A stretch of DNA of 64,000 bases, taken from assembly GCA_902530745.1 (NCBI GenBank), contig CACABO010000002.1:98695-162694 (forward strand), written 5' to 3'. Within the stretch, counting starts at the first letter, position 1. Every line of letters starts with the position of its first letter. The DNA is from an uncultured Alphaproteobacteria bacterium (GTDB taxonomy: Bacteria; Pseudomonadota; Alphaproteobacteria; HIMB59). The notes below the pieces were generated by a model, which saw only the letters and a program-made list of their open reading frames with translations, was not told the origin of the DNA and made no database searches. Below are positions 49,870 to 59,466 of this stretch, in pieces. Made by a program: the position numbers and the translations under genes.

Positions 49870-50541
49870 ATGAATGAAATTATTAAAAATTACGAACAAT
49901 CACAAATTCAGCAGATTTTAAAAAGTTCAAAGGTTTCAGACTTCGCGCCAGGTGACACTGTCAAAGTTAACGTTAAGATTAAAGAAGGAAATAAAGAGAG
50001 AGTGCAAGCATTTCAAGGTGTCTGTATTGGTAAAAAAAATAACGGTCTTAATTCTTCATTTACTGTTAGAAAAATTTCTAGTGGTGAAGGTGTCGAAAGG
50101 GTTTTTCCACTATACAGTAATGTTATCGACTCAATCGAACGTATAAAAGTTGGTGATGTAAGAAGAGCTAAATTATATTATCTAAGAGGTTTGTCTGGTA
50201 AAAAAGCAAGAATTGCCGAAAGAACTGATGGTCGATCATATGATGATAACCAATTTGTATCCACAATCGAAGATGTTGAAGAGATTTCAGAGGTTAGTAC
50301 TGAAGAAAATAAATCAGAAACACCTGTAACTGACGATTCACCGAAGGAAGAAGCTAAAGAGACCAAAAAAGAGGAAACTTCATCTCAAGAAGCCCCTAAG
50401 TCTGAAGACAACTCTAAAGAAGAAATTAAAGAAACCAAATCAGAGGAATCATCACCACAAGAAGAACCCAAAGTTGAAGATGAGCCAAAAGAGGAAAAGC
50501 CTGTAGAGAAAAAAATAGAAGAGGCAGAAACTAAAAGCTAA
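49870..50541 (+). CDS. rplS: 50S ribosomal protein L19 with acidic C-terminal extension
   Basis: [59 protein letters not shown]. Confidence 0.95.
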   Translation: MNEIIKNYEQSQIQQILKSSKVSDFAPGDTVKVNVKIKEGNKERVQAFQGVCIGKKNNGLNSSFTVRKISSGEGVERVFPLYSNVIDSIERIKVGDVRRAKLYYLRGLSGKKARIAERTDGRSYDDNQFVSTIEDVEEISEVSTEENKSETPVTDDSPKEEAKETKKEETSSQEAPKSEDNSKEEIKETKSEESSPQEEPKVEDEPKEEKPVEKKIEEAETKS

Positions 50542-50551
50542 AAGTATTATC

Positions 50552-51961
50552 TTGAGCAACCAAGGCCCAAAAACACTTTTTGATAAAATCTGGTCTGAGC
50601 ATCTTGTCGGTCAAAGAGAAGATGGGACTAATCTTTTATATATTGATCGTCATTTAGTTCATGAAGTAACTAGCCCTCAAGCCTTCGAAGGATTAAAAAT
50701 TTCCAATCGTCCTGTTCATCGACCAGAGGCTACGATAGCTGTCGCAGACCATAATGTTCCTACTATAAATAGACAAAATATTGAGGACCCACAAAGTAAA
50801 ATTCAGGTCGAAACTCTAGCAAAAAACACTAAAGAGCATGGAATTCAATATTTTGATTTAATGGACCAAAGACAAGGTATTGTTCATATCATTGGACCTG
50901 AGCAGGGAATTACCCAACCGGGCATGACAATTGTCTGTGGAGACAGTCACACTTCTACCCATGGAGCTTTCGGAGCTCTCGCTTTTGGTATCGGAACAAG
51001 TGAAGTTGAGCATGTTCTGGCTACGCAAACAATTGTTCAAAATCCAGCAAAAAATATGAGAATTTCCGTCAATGGTGAACTTCCTTTTGGTGTAAATTCT
51101 AAAGATTTAATCTTGTACATAATTGGAAAAATTGGAACAGCTGGAGGAACTGGTCATGTAATTGAGTATGCTGGTTCATCTATTATGGGCCTTTCAATGG
51201 AAGGCAGAATGACTATTTGTAATATGAGCATTGAAGCTGGAGCTCGCGCCGGTTTAATTAGCCCAGATCAAACAACTTTTAATTATATAAAAGGCAGACC
51301 TTATGCTCCTGGAACTGAACACTGGGATCAAGCAGTAGAATACTGGTCATCTCTTCCCTCAGATAATGATGCAAATTACGATCATGAAATAGTTATAGAT
51401 AGTTCAGAAATTGACCCAATGGTGACATGGGGAACTAGCCCTGAGGATGTTGTGTCAGTGAAAGGCACAGTACCAAATCCGAGCAGTGCTAAAACAGAAA
51501 ATAAAAAGAAAAGTATAGAAAGATCACTTGAGTATATGGGCCTTAAGCCTGGAACAAAAATTACAGATATAAAATTAGATAAAATATTCATTGGCTCTTG
51601 TACAAATGGTCGAATTGAGGATTTAAGAAAAGTTGCATCTATAGTAAAGGATAAAAAGATTGCTTCACACGTTCAAGCAATGATAGTACCAGGATCAGGC
51701 TTAGTTAAAAAACAAGCTGAAGAAGAAGGAATTGATAAAATTTTAAAAGATGCTGGCTTTGAATGGAGAGAGGCTGGATGTTCAATGTGCCTTGGTATGA
51801 ATCCTGATCAATTAAAACCTGGTGAAAGGTGCGCATCAACTTCTAATAGAAACTTTGAAGGTAGACAAGGCCGAGGTGGTAGAACTCATTTAATGAGTCC
51901 TGAGCTTGCTGCAGCATCTGCTATTACGGGAAACATTTCAGACATAAGAGATTTTACATAA
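50552..51961 (+). CDS. leuC: 3-isopropylmalate dehydratase large subunit
   Basis: [54 protein letters not shown]. Confidence 0.97.
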   Translation: MSNQGPKTLFDKIWSEHLVGQREDGTNLLYIDRHLVHEVTSPQAFEGLKISNRPVHRPEATIAVADHNVPTINRQNIEDPQSKIQVETLAKNTKEHGIQYFDLMDQRQGIVHIIGPEQGITQPGMTIVCGDSHTSTHGAFGALAFGIGTSEVEHVLATQTIVQNPAKNMRISVNGELPFGVNSKDLILYIIGKIGTAGGTGHVIEYAGSSIMGLSMEGRMTICNMSIEAGARAGLISPDQTTFNYIKGRPYAPGTEHWDQAVEYWSSLPSDNDANYDHEIVIDSSEIDPMVTWGTSPEDVVSVKGTVPNPSSAKTENKKKSIERSLEYMGLKPGTKITDIKLDKIFIGSCTNGRIEDLRKVASIVKDKKIASHVQAMIVPGSGLVKKQAEEEGIDKILKDAGFEWREAGCSMCLGMNPDQLKPGERCASTSNRNFEGRQGRGGRTHLMSPELAAASAITGNISDIRDFT

Positions 51962-51962
51962 A

Positions 51963-52571
51963 ATGGATAAGTTTCATTCTTTAAAAGGTATCGCAGCTCC
52001 TTTGCCAATTGTTAATATCGATACTGATATGATCATCCCAAAGCAATTTCTCAAAACAATTAAAAGGACTGGTCTTGGTGTAAGTTTGTTTTATGAGATG
52101 AGATATGATAACGATGGAAACCTCATCAAAGATTTTGTTTTGAATACATCTCCTTATGATCAGTCAAAAATTTTGGTTACTGGTGACAATTTTGGTTGTG
52201 GTTCAAGTAGAGAGCACGCCCCTTGGTCTCTTAAAGATTTTGGAATAAGAAGCGTAATTTCAACAAGTTTTGCTGATATTTTCTATAATAATTGCTTTCA
52301 AAATGGAATTTTACCGATTGTTGTCAGCCCTGAAAACCTTGATCAGTTAATGACAGCAGCTAAAAATCAAATTGAGTTCACTATTGACCTTCCGGAGCAA
52401 GTCATCAAAGCCGGAAACCATTTAATCAAATTTGAAATTGAAGAATTCAGAAAAGAAAGACTTTTGCAGGGATTAGACGATATTGGCATTACCCTTGGTT
52501 ACAAAGACAAAATTAATACTTACGAAGAGGATAAAAAAAATAAAAAACCTTGGTTATTTAAAGATAATTAA
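51963..52571 (+). CDS. leuD: 3-isopropylmalate dehydratase small subunit
   Basis: [43 protein letters not shown]. Confidence 0.96.
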   Translation: MDKFHSLKGIAAPLPIVNIDTDMIIPKQFLKTIKRTGLGVSLFYEMRYDNDGNLIKDFVLNTSPYDQSKILVTGDNFGCGSSREHAPWSLKDFGIRSVISTSFADIFYNNCFQNGILPIVVSPENLDQLMTAAKNQIEFTIDLPEQVIKAGNHLIKFEIEEFRKERLLQGLDDIGITLGYKDKINTYEEDKKNKKPWLFKDN

Positions 52572-53654
52572 ATGAGTTCTAAAATTTTAGTTTTGCCAGG
52601 AGATGGCATTGGTGTGGAAGTTGCAGATCAAGCAATTAGAGTAATTGAAAAATTAAATGAGCAAGGTCTTAATGCTAGCTATGAAAAAGATTTAGTTGGA
52701 GGCGCTTCATATGATGTTAATGGCGAACCTCTAACTAACTCTGTTTTAGAGAAAGCAAAAAATTCAGATGCTATATTATTGGGAGCAGTTGGTGGATCAA
52801 AGTGGGATGATGTAGAAAGATCAAAAAGACCAGAAGCTGGACTTTTAGGTTTGAGGAAAGAATTAGAACTTTTTGCAAATTTGAGACCTGCTTTAGTTTT
52901 CGATGCTCTTGTTTCAGCTTCAACTTTAAAAAATGAAGTGGTAAACAATTTAGATATTATGATTGTAAGAGAATTGACTGGTGGTGTATATTTTGGTCAA
53001 CCTCGAGGAATAGAAAACACACCAAATGGTAAGAAAGCGATTGACACACAAATTTATCACGATTACGAAATCGATAGGATTGCTAGAGTCGCTTTTGATT
53101 TAGCCAGAAAAAGAAATAATAAAGTAACATCTGTCGAGAAAGCTAATGTTATGGAAACAGGTGTACTCTGGAGAGAGATTGTGAAAGAAACTCATAAAGA
53201 TTTTTCAGATATTACTCTAGAAAATATGTTAGCAGATAATTGTGCCATGCAACTTGTTAGAAACCCAAAACAATTTGATGTAATAGTTACAGATAATCTT
53301 TTTGGAGATCTGCTGAGTGATTGTGCTGCTATGCTGACTGGTTCGCTTGGAATGTTACCATCAGCATCATTGGGGGAAGAAAAAAATGGCAAAAGACATG
53401 GACTTTTTGAGCCTGTTCATGGAAGCGCCCCTGATATTGCAGGTCAAGATAAAGCAAATCCAATCGCTACCATTTTAAGTTTGTCTATGATGCTAAAATA
53501 TAATCTCAATAAAACAGACTTATCAAATAAAGTAGAAAGCGCTGTCCAGCAAATTCTTTCTGAGGGTTATAGAACTGGAGATATTTACACAAATGAAGAC
53601 CAAACTCTTGTCTCCTGTTCTAAAATGGGCGATTTAATAATCGAGAGAATTTAA
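52572..53654 (+). CDS. leuB: 3-isopropylmalate dehydrogenase
   Basis: LPGDGIGVEV; LGAVGGSKWDDV; RELTGGVYFGQPRG. Confidence 0.97.
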   Translation: MSSKILVLPGDGIGVEVADQAIRVIEKLNEQGLNASYEKDLVGGASYDVNGEPLTNSVLEKAKNSDAILLGAVGGSKWDDVERSKRPEAGLLGLRKELELFANLRPALVFDALVSASTLKNEVVNNLDIMIVRELTGGVYFGQPRGIENTPNGKKAIDTQIYHDYEIDRIARVAFDLARKRNNKVTSVEKANVMETGVLWREIVKETHKDFSDITLENMLADNCAMQLVRNPKQFDVIVTDNLFGDLLSDCAAMLTGSLGMLPSASLGEEKNGKRHGLFEPVHGSAPDIAGQDKANPIATILSLSMMLKYNLNKTDLSNKVESAVQQILSEGYRTGDIYTNEDQTLVSCSKMGDLIIERI

Positions 53655-53655
53655 G

Positions 53656-54687
53656 TTGGCTTCTTCTAAAAAACCTAAAATTGCTGTTGTCGGAGCAACT
53701 GGAAATGTTGGTAGAGAGGTTTTAGATATTATCGATGAAAAAGAAATTCAATATTCTGATTTAATCGCTTTAGCTTCTTCTCGTTCAAAAGGAAGTACGA
53801 TTGATTACGGAGAAAACAAGTCTGTTGTAGTAGCAGATTTAGCTGAATATGATTTTTCTGATACTGACATAGCTATTTTTTCACCAGGTGCGAAAGTTTC
53901 AAGTGAGTTTGCTCCTAAAGCAGCCAAGCAAGGTTGTATAGTAATTGACAATACTTCTCATTTTCGAACAGATCCAGATGTACCATTAGTAGTCGCTGAG
54001 GTTAATCCTGAGGCGCTAAAAGACTTTAGAAAAAAGAATATCATTTCTAATCCTAATTGTTCAACTATGGGGATGCTAGTTGCGGTTAAACCTTTGCATG
54101 ATCATTTCAAAGTTAAAAGAATTGTCGTCTCAACTTATCAATCAGTATCTGGTGCAGGTAAAGAGGCTGCAGATGAATTATTCAATCAAACTAAATCAAT
54201 CTATGCTAATGAAGCAGTAGTGAAAGAAAAATTTACCAAACAAATTGCTTTTAATGTTATCCCGCATATAGATGTTTTCTTAGAGGATGGTCAAACCAAA
54301 GAAGAGTGGAAAATGTACAATGAGACAAAAAAAATTCTTGATCAAAACATTGAACTAACTGCAACTTGTGTTCGTGTACCAGTATTTATATCTCATTCAC
54401 TAGCTGTAAACATCGAGTTTGAAAAGCCTTATGATGAGGACCAAATAAGAGAGATTTTTAAGAAATCCCCTGGTCTGAAAATGATCGATTACCGTGCTGA
54501 TGAGGGGTACGTAACTCCGATTGAATCTGCAGGCTTAGACCCTGTTTACGTTAGCAGAATTAGAAGAGACCCTACTATTCAAAATGGTCTTAATTTCTGG
54601 TGCGTGTCTGATAATTTAAGAAAGGGAGCGGCTTTAAACACCGTGCAAATAGCAGAAATCTTGATCAAAGATTATTTAAGCTCTTAG
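53656..54687 (+). CDS. asd: Aspartate-semialdehyde dehydrogenase
   Basis: VVGATGNVGREVLDII; ISNPNCSTMGMLVAVKPLHD; STYQSVSGAGKEA. Confidence 0.96.
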   Translation: MASSKKPKIAVVGATGNVGREVLDIIDEKEIQYSDLIALASSRSKGSTIDYGENKSVVVADLAEYDFSDTDIAIFSPGAKVSSEFAPKAAKQGCIVIDNTSHFRTDPDVPLVVAEVNPEALKDFRKKNIISNPNCSTMGMLVAVKPLHDHFKVKRIVVSTYQSVSGAGKEAADELFNQTKSIYANEAVVKEKFTKQIAFNVIPHIDVFLEDGQTKEEWKMYNETKKILDQNIELTATCVRVPVFISHSLAVNIEFEKPYDEDQIREIFKKSPGLKMIDYRADEGYVTPIESAGLDPVYVSRIRRDPTIQNGLNFWCVSDNLRKGAALNTVQIAEILIKDYLSS

Positions 54688-55465
54688 CTTTAAATCTTTT
54701 TTTTCTTTTTTTAGAACGTATTTTATTTTTTAGCAAAATATCATAAATATCATTCGTAACATTTTCTAGTATTTCTCTTGTTGTATTTTTTTTATAGATA
54801 TAGTGAGCATACAAAGCTGTAGATTGGTCGCCAGCTCCATGAAATCTTTCTTTAAAATTTATGTAAGGTGTTTCTATGACAAAAATCTCTCTTTTGTTAC
54901 AAATAATATTTAATATTTTTTTATTTTTTGGAATACTTCTTATTAATACTTGACAATTAAACTTCCTCGTAAATGATTTGAGATCGGTTATGATCTCGCT
55001 AATACTATAGTTTTTTACACCTTTATTATTTAAGTATGACCATTCAAAAAAATTTGCTGATATATATTTAACTTTTGTAATTACTTTTTTAAAAAAATTT
55101 GCAACGTCTTTTTCTACATATAGACCTATTCCTATATCTCCCATTACAGGGTCTAAAACAATTCTATTTTGTTTATTAATAATTTTACCTATCGATTTTG
55201 AAATCTTTGAGTTGGGTGTGTAGCCAATAATTGTTAAATCATTTGAGCTTAATTTATATGTTTTCCTGACTTTATTAAAAATTACCCACGGATTTAAACT
55301 GTTGTTATTGATTTGAAGGGTGCCCTTTACAGCTTTATGAGATGTTAAAATTACAGTTGGTATCTCATAAATGTTATAACCTTTGTCACTCAAGATTGAT
55401 CGAGCGGCATGATTTCCAACTTTATCATTTAAGACAGTAGACTGAATACTAACTATATTCCTCAT
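54665..55465 (-). CDS. pdxY: Pyridoxal/pyridoxine kinase-like protein
   Basis: MRNIVSIQSTVLNDKVGNHAA; IVLDPVMGDIGIGLYV; FHGAGDQSTALYAHYIY. Confidence 0.8.
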   Translation of the reverse strand: MRNIVSIQSTVLNDKVGNHAARSILSDKGYNIYEIPTVILTSHKAVKGTLQINNNSLNPWVIFNKVRKTYKLSSNDLTIIGYTPNSKISKSIGKIINKQNRIVLDPVMGDIGIGLYVEKDVANFFKKVITKVKYISANFFEWSYLNNKGVKNYSISEIITDLKSFTRKFNCQVLIRSIPKNKKILNIICNKREIFVIETPYINFKERFHGAGDQSTALYAHYIYKKNTTREILENVTNDIYDILLKNKIRSKKRKKRFKAKSLNNL

Positions 55466-55555
55466 ATTTTAAGTATCTATTTCTTCAAAGGTTGTCATTG
55501 TTTCCACAATAATATAAAAAATACGCATTAAGAATTTTAATTAAAGGAAATAAAT

Positions 55556-56149
55556 ATGACTTTTGAATTACCAAGCTTACCTTATGCAAATGATGCTTTA
55601 GCTCCATATATGTCATCAGAAACTCTTGATTTCCATCATGGCAAACATCATCAAACATATGTAACAAATTTAAATAATCTCGTTAAAGACACTGATATGA
55701 AAGACTCTTCTCTTGAGGATATAGTTGTAAAATCAAGTAAAGACTCATCGATGGCAGGAATTTTTAATAATGCAGGTCAACATTGGAACCATATTTTATT
55801 TTGGCAATGTATGAAACCCAATGGGGGAGGCTCCATGCCGTCCGAATTGGAGAGTAGAATTACATCAGACCTAGGAGGGATTGATCAATTCAAAGAAGCT
55901 TTTATTCAGGCAGGAATAACTCAATTTGGTTCTGGATGGGCTTGGCTTGCCATCGATAATGGTAAATTAGTGGTCACAAAGTCACCTAATGCCTCTAATC
56001 CTCTAGTTGATGGAATGAAGCCAATACTGGGATGTGACGTATGGGAACACTCTTATTATATAGATTATAGAAACAAACGACCTGATTATTTAAAAGCTTT
56101 TTTAGATAGTCTAGTAAACTGGGAATTTGTTGCTTCTCAATTAGATTAA
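55556..56149 (+). CDS. sodB: Fe/Mn superoxide dismutase
   Basis: LPYANDALAPYMSSETLDFHHGKHHQTYV; FGSGWAWL; CDVWEHSYYIDYRNKRPDYLKAF. Confidence 0.97.
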   Translation: MTFELPSLPYANDALAPYMSSETLDFHHGKHHQTYVTNLNNLVKDTDMKDSSLEDIVVKSSKDSSMAGIFNNAGQHWNHILFWQCMKPNGGGSMPSELESRITSDLGGIDQFKEAFIQAGITQFGSGWAWLAIDNGKLVVTKSPNASNPLVDGMKPILGCDVWEHSYYIDYRNKRPDYLKAFLDSLVNWEFVASQLD

Positions 56150-56154
56150 ATATT

Positions 56155-56185
56155 AGGGCTGCTTATAAAAAAACAGCCCTATTAT
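56155..56185. terminator. Bidirectional terminator between convergent sodB and hsp20
   Basis: AGGGCTG-cttataaaaaaa-CAGCCCT. Confidence 0.8.
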
Positions 56186-56190
56186 TTTAT

Positions 56191-56640
56191 TTAAGCTGAT
56201 AAAAGTTTAGAATTCGTATTAACTTTTATTTTTCTGGGTTTTTGGTGTTCAGGTATTTCTCTTTCAAGATTTATACTTAACAGACCATTATTTAAATCAG
56301 CCTCAATAACTTTTACAGTATCAGCTAACTCAAACTTTCTCTCAAAATTTCTGTTTGCAATTCCTCGATAAAGATATTCTGATTTATTCATAGTTTTATC
56401 TTCACCCATTTCACCTTTAACAGTTAAAAGATTACCCTCTTGGGATATATCTATTTGGTCCTCACCAAAACCGGCGATTGCCATGGTAATTTGGTAAATA
56501 TTTTTGTCATGTTTGACGATATTATAAGGTGGATAAGAAGCACCTTTATTGTTCGTAGAAAAGACGGTATCAAAGAGTTTATCAAACTCATCGAAACCAA
56601 CCGATGATCTCCATAGAGGAGATAAGTCAAATGTAGTCAT
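56191..56640 (-). CDS. Hsp20/IbpA small heat-shock protein
   Basis: YPPYNIVKHDKNIYQITMAIAGFGEDQIDI; YRGIANRNFERKFELADTVKV. Confidence 0.94.
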   Translation of the reverse strand: MTTFDLSPLWRSSVGFDEFDKLFDTVFSTNNKGASYPPYNIVKHDKNIYQITMAIAGFGEDQIDISQEGNLLTVKGEMGEDKTMNKSEYLYRGIANRNFERKFELADTVKVIEADLNNGLLSINLEREIPEHQKPRKIKVNTNSKLLSA

Positions 56641-56806
56641 AATTAACCTCCTTAAGCATTAATTGTTAATTGCAGTTTTTAAACCTGCGTTAATAAAGAA
56701 ACTCCAAATGGCAATTTCTCTTACTATTAATTTGGGATTTCAATTGTGAATTTCAAGACTTTCAAATTGACTGTTGGATCATTTTTTTAGATGATAGGCA
56801 CCTTTA

Positions 56807-57778
56807 ATGTATTCAATTGTTGCAAATAAGCCAGGTGATACAAGCGTTCTTCAAAGGAAAAGTATTGATCTAACTGACCTTAAATCGAATGAAGTTTTGA
56901 TTAAAAATAGAGCAATTGGAGTAAATTTCATCGATATTTATTTTAGAGCAGGGTTATATCCTTGGCCTGTTGACAAAGATCTTGTTTTAGGTTCTGAAGG
57001 TGCAGGCGAGGTTGAAGCTATAGGCTCTAATGTTACAAAGTTTAAAATAGGGGATCGCGTAGCATATGCGCAACCTAATAATGCATACGCAACACATAGA
57101 ATAATATTAGAGGATCTCGTAGTTTCTATCCCAGATAGCATATCTTTCGATCAAGCAGCCGCATCAATTCTTAAAGGACTTACAGTAAAGTATCTTGTTT
57201 GTGACAGTTATAACTTACAAAGTAATCATGAGGTATTATTTCATGCTGCGGCTGGAGGCGTAGGATTAATCGCAGGCCAATGGATAAAAGATATTGGTGC
57301 AAAATTAATAGGAACAGCTGGTAATTCAGATAAATGTGAGTTAGCAAAGCAAAGAGGCTTTGACGAGGTTATAAACTACTCTGAAAATAATTTTTTAGAT
57401 GAAGTATTAAAAATCACAAATAACAAAGGTCTTGACGTGGTTTATGATAGTGTTGGTAAAGACACAATGTTTCAATCATTTAAATGTTTAAAAAAACATG
57501 GGATGTTAGTTAGCTTTGGTCAATCATCTGGACCATATAAAGACATTCAAATGACAGATCTAGCATTTGGTTCTTTTTATTTAACTCGACCTACACTATT
57601 CCATTTTTACGCTAATAGAGAGTGGCTTGAAATTGCAAGCCATAAATTATTTGAGATGATTGTAAAAGATAAAATTAAATTGGATAAAATTACAAAATAT
57701 GATCTTGATAATGTTGCTGACGCTCACACAGATATCGAAAATAGAAAGACTACGGGATCTATTGTCCTAAAGATTTAA
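56807..57778 (+). CDS. Quinone oxidoreductase (zeta-crystallin-like MDR)
   Basis: VNFIDIYFRAGLYP; LGSEGAGEVEAIGSNV; LFHAAAGGVGLIAGQW. Confidence 0.94.
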   Translation: MYSIVANKPGDTSVLQRKSIDLTDLKSNEVLIKNRAIGVNFIDIYFRAGLYPWPVDKDLVLGSEGAGEVEAIGSNVTKFKIGDRVAYAQPNNAYATHRIILEDLVVSIPDSISFDQAAASILKGLTVKYLVCDSYNLQSNHEVLFHAAAGGVGLIAGQWIKDIGAKLIGTAGNSDKCELAKQRGFDEVINYSENNFLDEVLKITNNKGLDVVYDSVGKDTMFQSFKCLKKHGMLVSFGQSSGPYKDIQMTDLAFGSFYLTRPTLFHFYANREWLEIASHKLFEMIVKDKIKLDKITKYDLDNVADAHTDIENRKTTGSIVLKI

Positions 57779-59108
57779 CTTCACTAAATACTTCTTTAAG
57801 AGTTTTCTCTAGAGTATCAAATATTATACCCATCTCCTCCTCTGATGTTATAAAAGGGGGACACAACACAATTGATGGGCCAAGAGGTCTACATATCAAA
57901 CCATTTTCAATACACTTATTAGCAACACGCTCGCCAATGGATATCGAACCATCGAAGGGTAGTTTATTTTTTCTATCTTGAACCATCTCTAAAGCACCCA
58001 TAAGTCCAATGCCGCGAGACTCACCTATAAACTCTAAATCTTCAAAGTTCTTTAAACCTCCCATAAAAATTGGCTCAAGATGTCTAACATTTTCAATCAT
58101 TTTCTCATTAATTATAATATCAATTGCTTCTAGTGCTAGGGCGCAACCTACAGGGTGTCCACCAGCTGTGAAGCCATGAAAAAATTCCTCTGCCTCATAA
58201 GAGGCCTCCATCATTTCTTTTGTCATTTTTTCTCCCAAAATAACTGCACCAAGTGGAAAGAAACCTGATGTTATACATTTAGAGGCAATAATAATATCGG
58301 GATCAATATCGTATGTTTGAGATCCCCATAAGTTACCAGTTCTACCAAAACCACAAATTACCTCATCAGCAATAAATGGAATATTGTATTTTTTTAAAAT
58401 TTTTTGAACTATCTCAAAATATCCTTTTGAGGGAGGGATCACACCACCTGCCCCCATAACAGGTTCTGCAAAAAAACCTGCAATGGTGTCAGGTCCCTCT
58501 TTTAAAATCAAATTTTCTAAATCTTCACCCATTCTTTTTGTAAACATTTCCTCACTCTCTTTTTCTAAGCCATATTTCCAATAATGAGGACAAGCTGAAT
58601 GTAAAAAACCATCTAAGGGTAATCCAAATTCACTATTGTATGGTTTTCCTGTCATCGAAGCAGAAACAGCCGTTACACCATGATATGAATTTATTCGAGT
58701 AATTATTTTCCTTCGATTGGGATGCCCTTTTCTTTTATTAATAAACCATAATAATTTTACAGTAGTGTCATTAGCTTCAGATCCTGAGTTTGTAAAAAAA
58801 ACTTTACCATCCGTGAAAGGAGATATTTCAATTAACTTATCTGCAAGTTCTACAGCTGGTTCAGATATTCTTCCAAAAAAAGCGTGGTAACCAGAAAATT
58901 TTTCATATTGTTTTTTTGCTGTTTCAACCATTCTGGGATGATCGAAACCAACCACAGAATTCCATAATCCTGAATTGGCATCTAAATATTTTTTTCCATC
59001 TTGATCGTAAACATATATTCCCTTCGCTTGGTTTAAAACAATAGGACCAAGTACATTTAAATTTTTAAGATCGGTAAAACCATGCAAAACTTTATCTGTA
59101 TTAATCAT
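57759..59108 (-). CDS. Class III (omega/taurine-pyruvate-like) aminotransferase
   Basis: FTNSGSEANDTTVKLLW; SYHGVTAVSASMTG; DIIIASKCITSGFFPLGAVILGE. Confidence 0.93.
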   Translation of the reverse strand: MINTDKVLHGFTDLKNLNVLGPIVLNQAKGIYVYDQDGKKYLDANSGLWNSVVGFDHPRMVETAKKQYEKFSGYHAFFGRISEPAVELADKLIEISPFTDGKVFFTNSGSEANDTTVKLLWFINKRKGHPNRRKIITRINSYHGVTAVSASMTGKPYNSEFGLPLDGFLHSACPHYWKYGLEKESEEMFTKRMGEDLENLILKEGPDTIAGFFAEPVMGAGGVIPPSKGYFEIVQKILKKYNIPFIADEVICGFGRTGNLWGSQTYDIDPDIIIASKCITSGFFPLGAVILGEKMTKEMMEASYEAEEFFHGFTAGGHPVGCALALEAIDIIINEKMIENVRHLEPIFMGGLKNFEDLEFIGESRGIGLMGALEMVQDRKNKLPFDGSISIGERVANKCIENGLICRPLGPSIVLCPPFITSEEEMGIIFDTLEKTLKEVFSEVKSLGQ

Positions 59109-59234
59109 TTAATCTACAACCTCATATAAACTTTCTAAAATTGGAATATTTCTAAATGGAATATCCACTAATCCTGTATCAGCAAGAAAATATCCAATAA
59201 AAAAGAAGAGTATCATGAAAATTAACTTCAACAT
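59109..59234 (-). CDS. Small (41 aa) membrane protein, not in the ORF track
   Basis: MLKLIFMILFFFIGYFLADTGLVDIPFRNIPILESLYEVVD*; one TM; its stop directly abuts the aminotransferase ATG. Confidence 0.5.
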   Translation of the reverse strand: MLKLIFMILFFFIGYFLADTGLVDIPFRNIPILESLYEVVD

Positions 59235-59257
59235 CTTTAAAAAAGATAATATAGAAA

Positions 59258-59293
59258 TCAAAAAAGGGTTAGAACAATTTGTCCTAACCCTTT
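59258..59293 (-). terminator. Intrinsic terminator on the minus strand within a divergent intergenic region
   Basis: Minus strand AAAGGGTTAGGACA-aat-TGTTCTAACCCTTT then TTTGATTT; a G-U wobble on the minus strand replaces an A-C mismatch on the plus strand. Confidence 0.75.
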
Positions 59294-59360
59294 AAGAAAG
59301 AAGTGGCCCACTAAGAAAAAAGCCGCTTCTATAAGGCTGTAAAAAGAGATTAATCTCTTA
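59258..59360 (-). ncRNA. Candidate sRNA or attenuator leader with three hairpins
   Basis: Preceded by TTGAAG-N17-TATAAT (59395..59367, minus strand); hairpins at 59344-59359 and 59299-59330, terminator at 59263-59293. Confidence 0.45.
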
Positions 59361-59366
59361 TTTTTG

Positions 59367-59395
59367 ATTATAATTAGGGGTAAAAATAACTTCAA
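59367..59395 (-). promoter_or_regulatory. Sigma70-like promoter TTGAAG-N17-TATAAT
   Basis: Exact TATAAT -10 with 17-bp spacer to a TTGA-type -35. Confidence 0.6.
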
Positions 59396-59466
59396 GAAAA
59401 TTGAAATAACCACAATATATAGAATAAATTAGATCTATATGCTACTAAACTTAGTTAAATCAGAAA

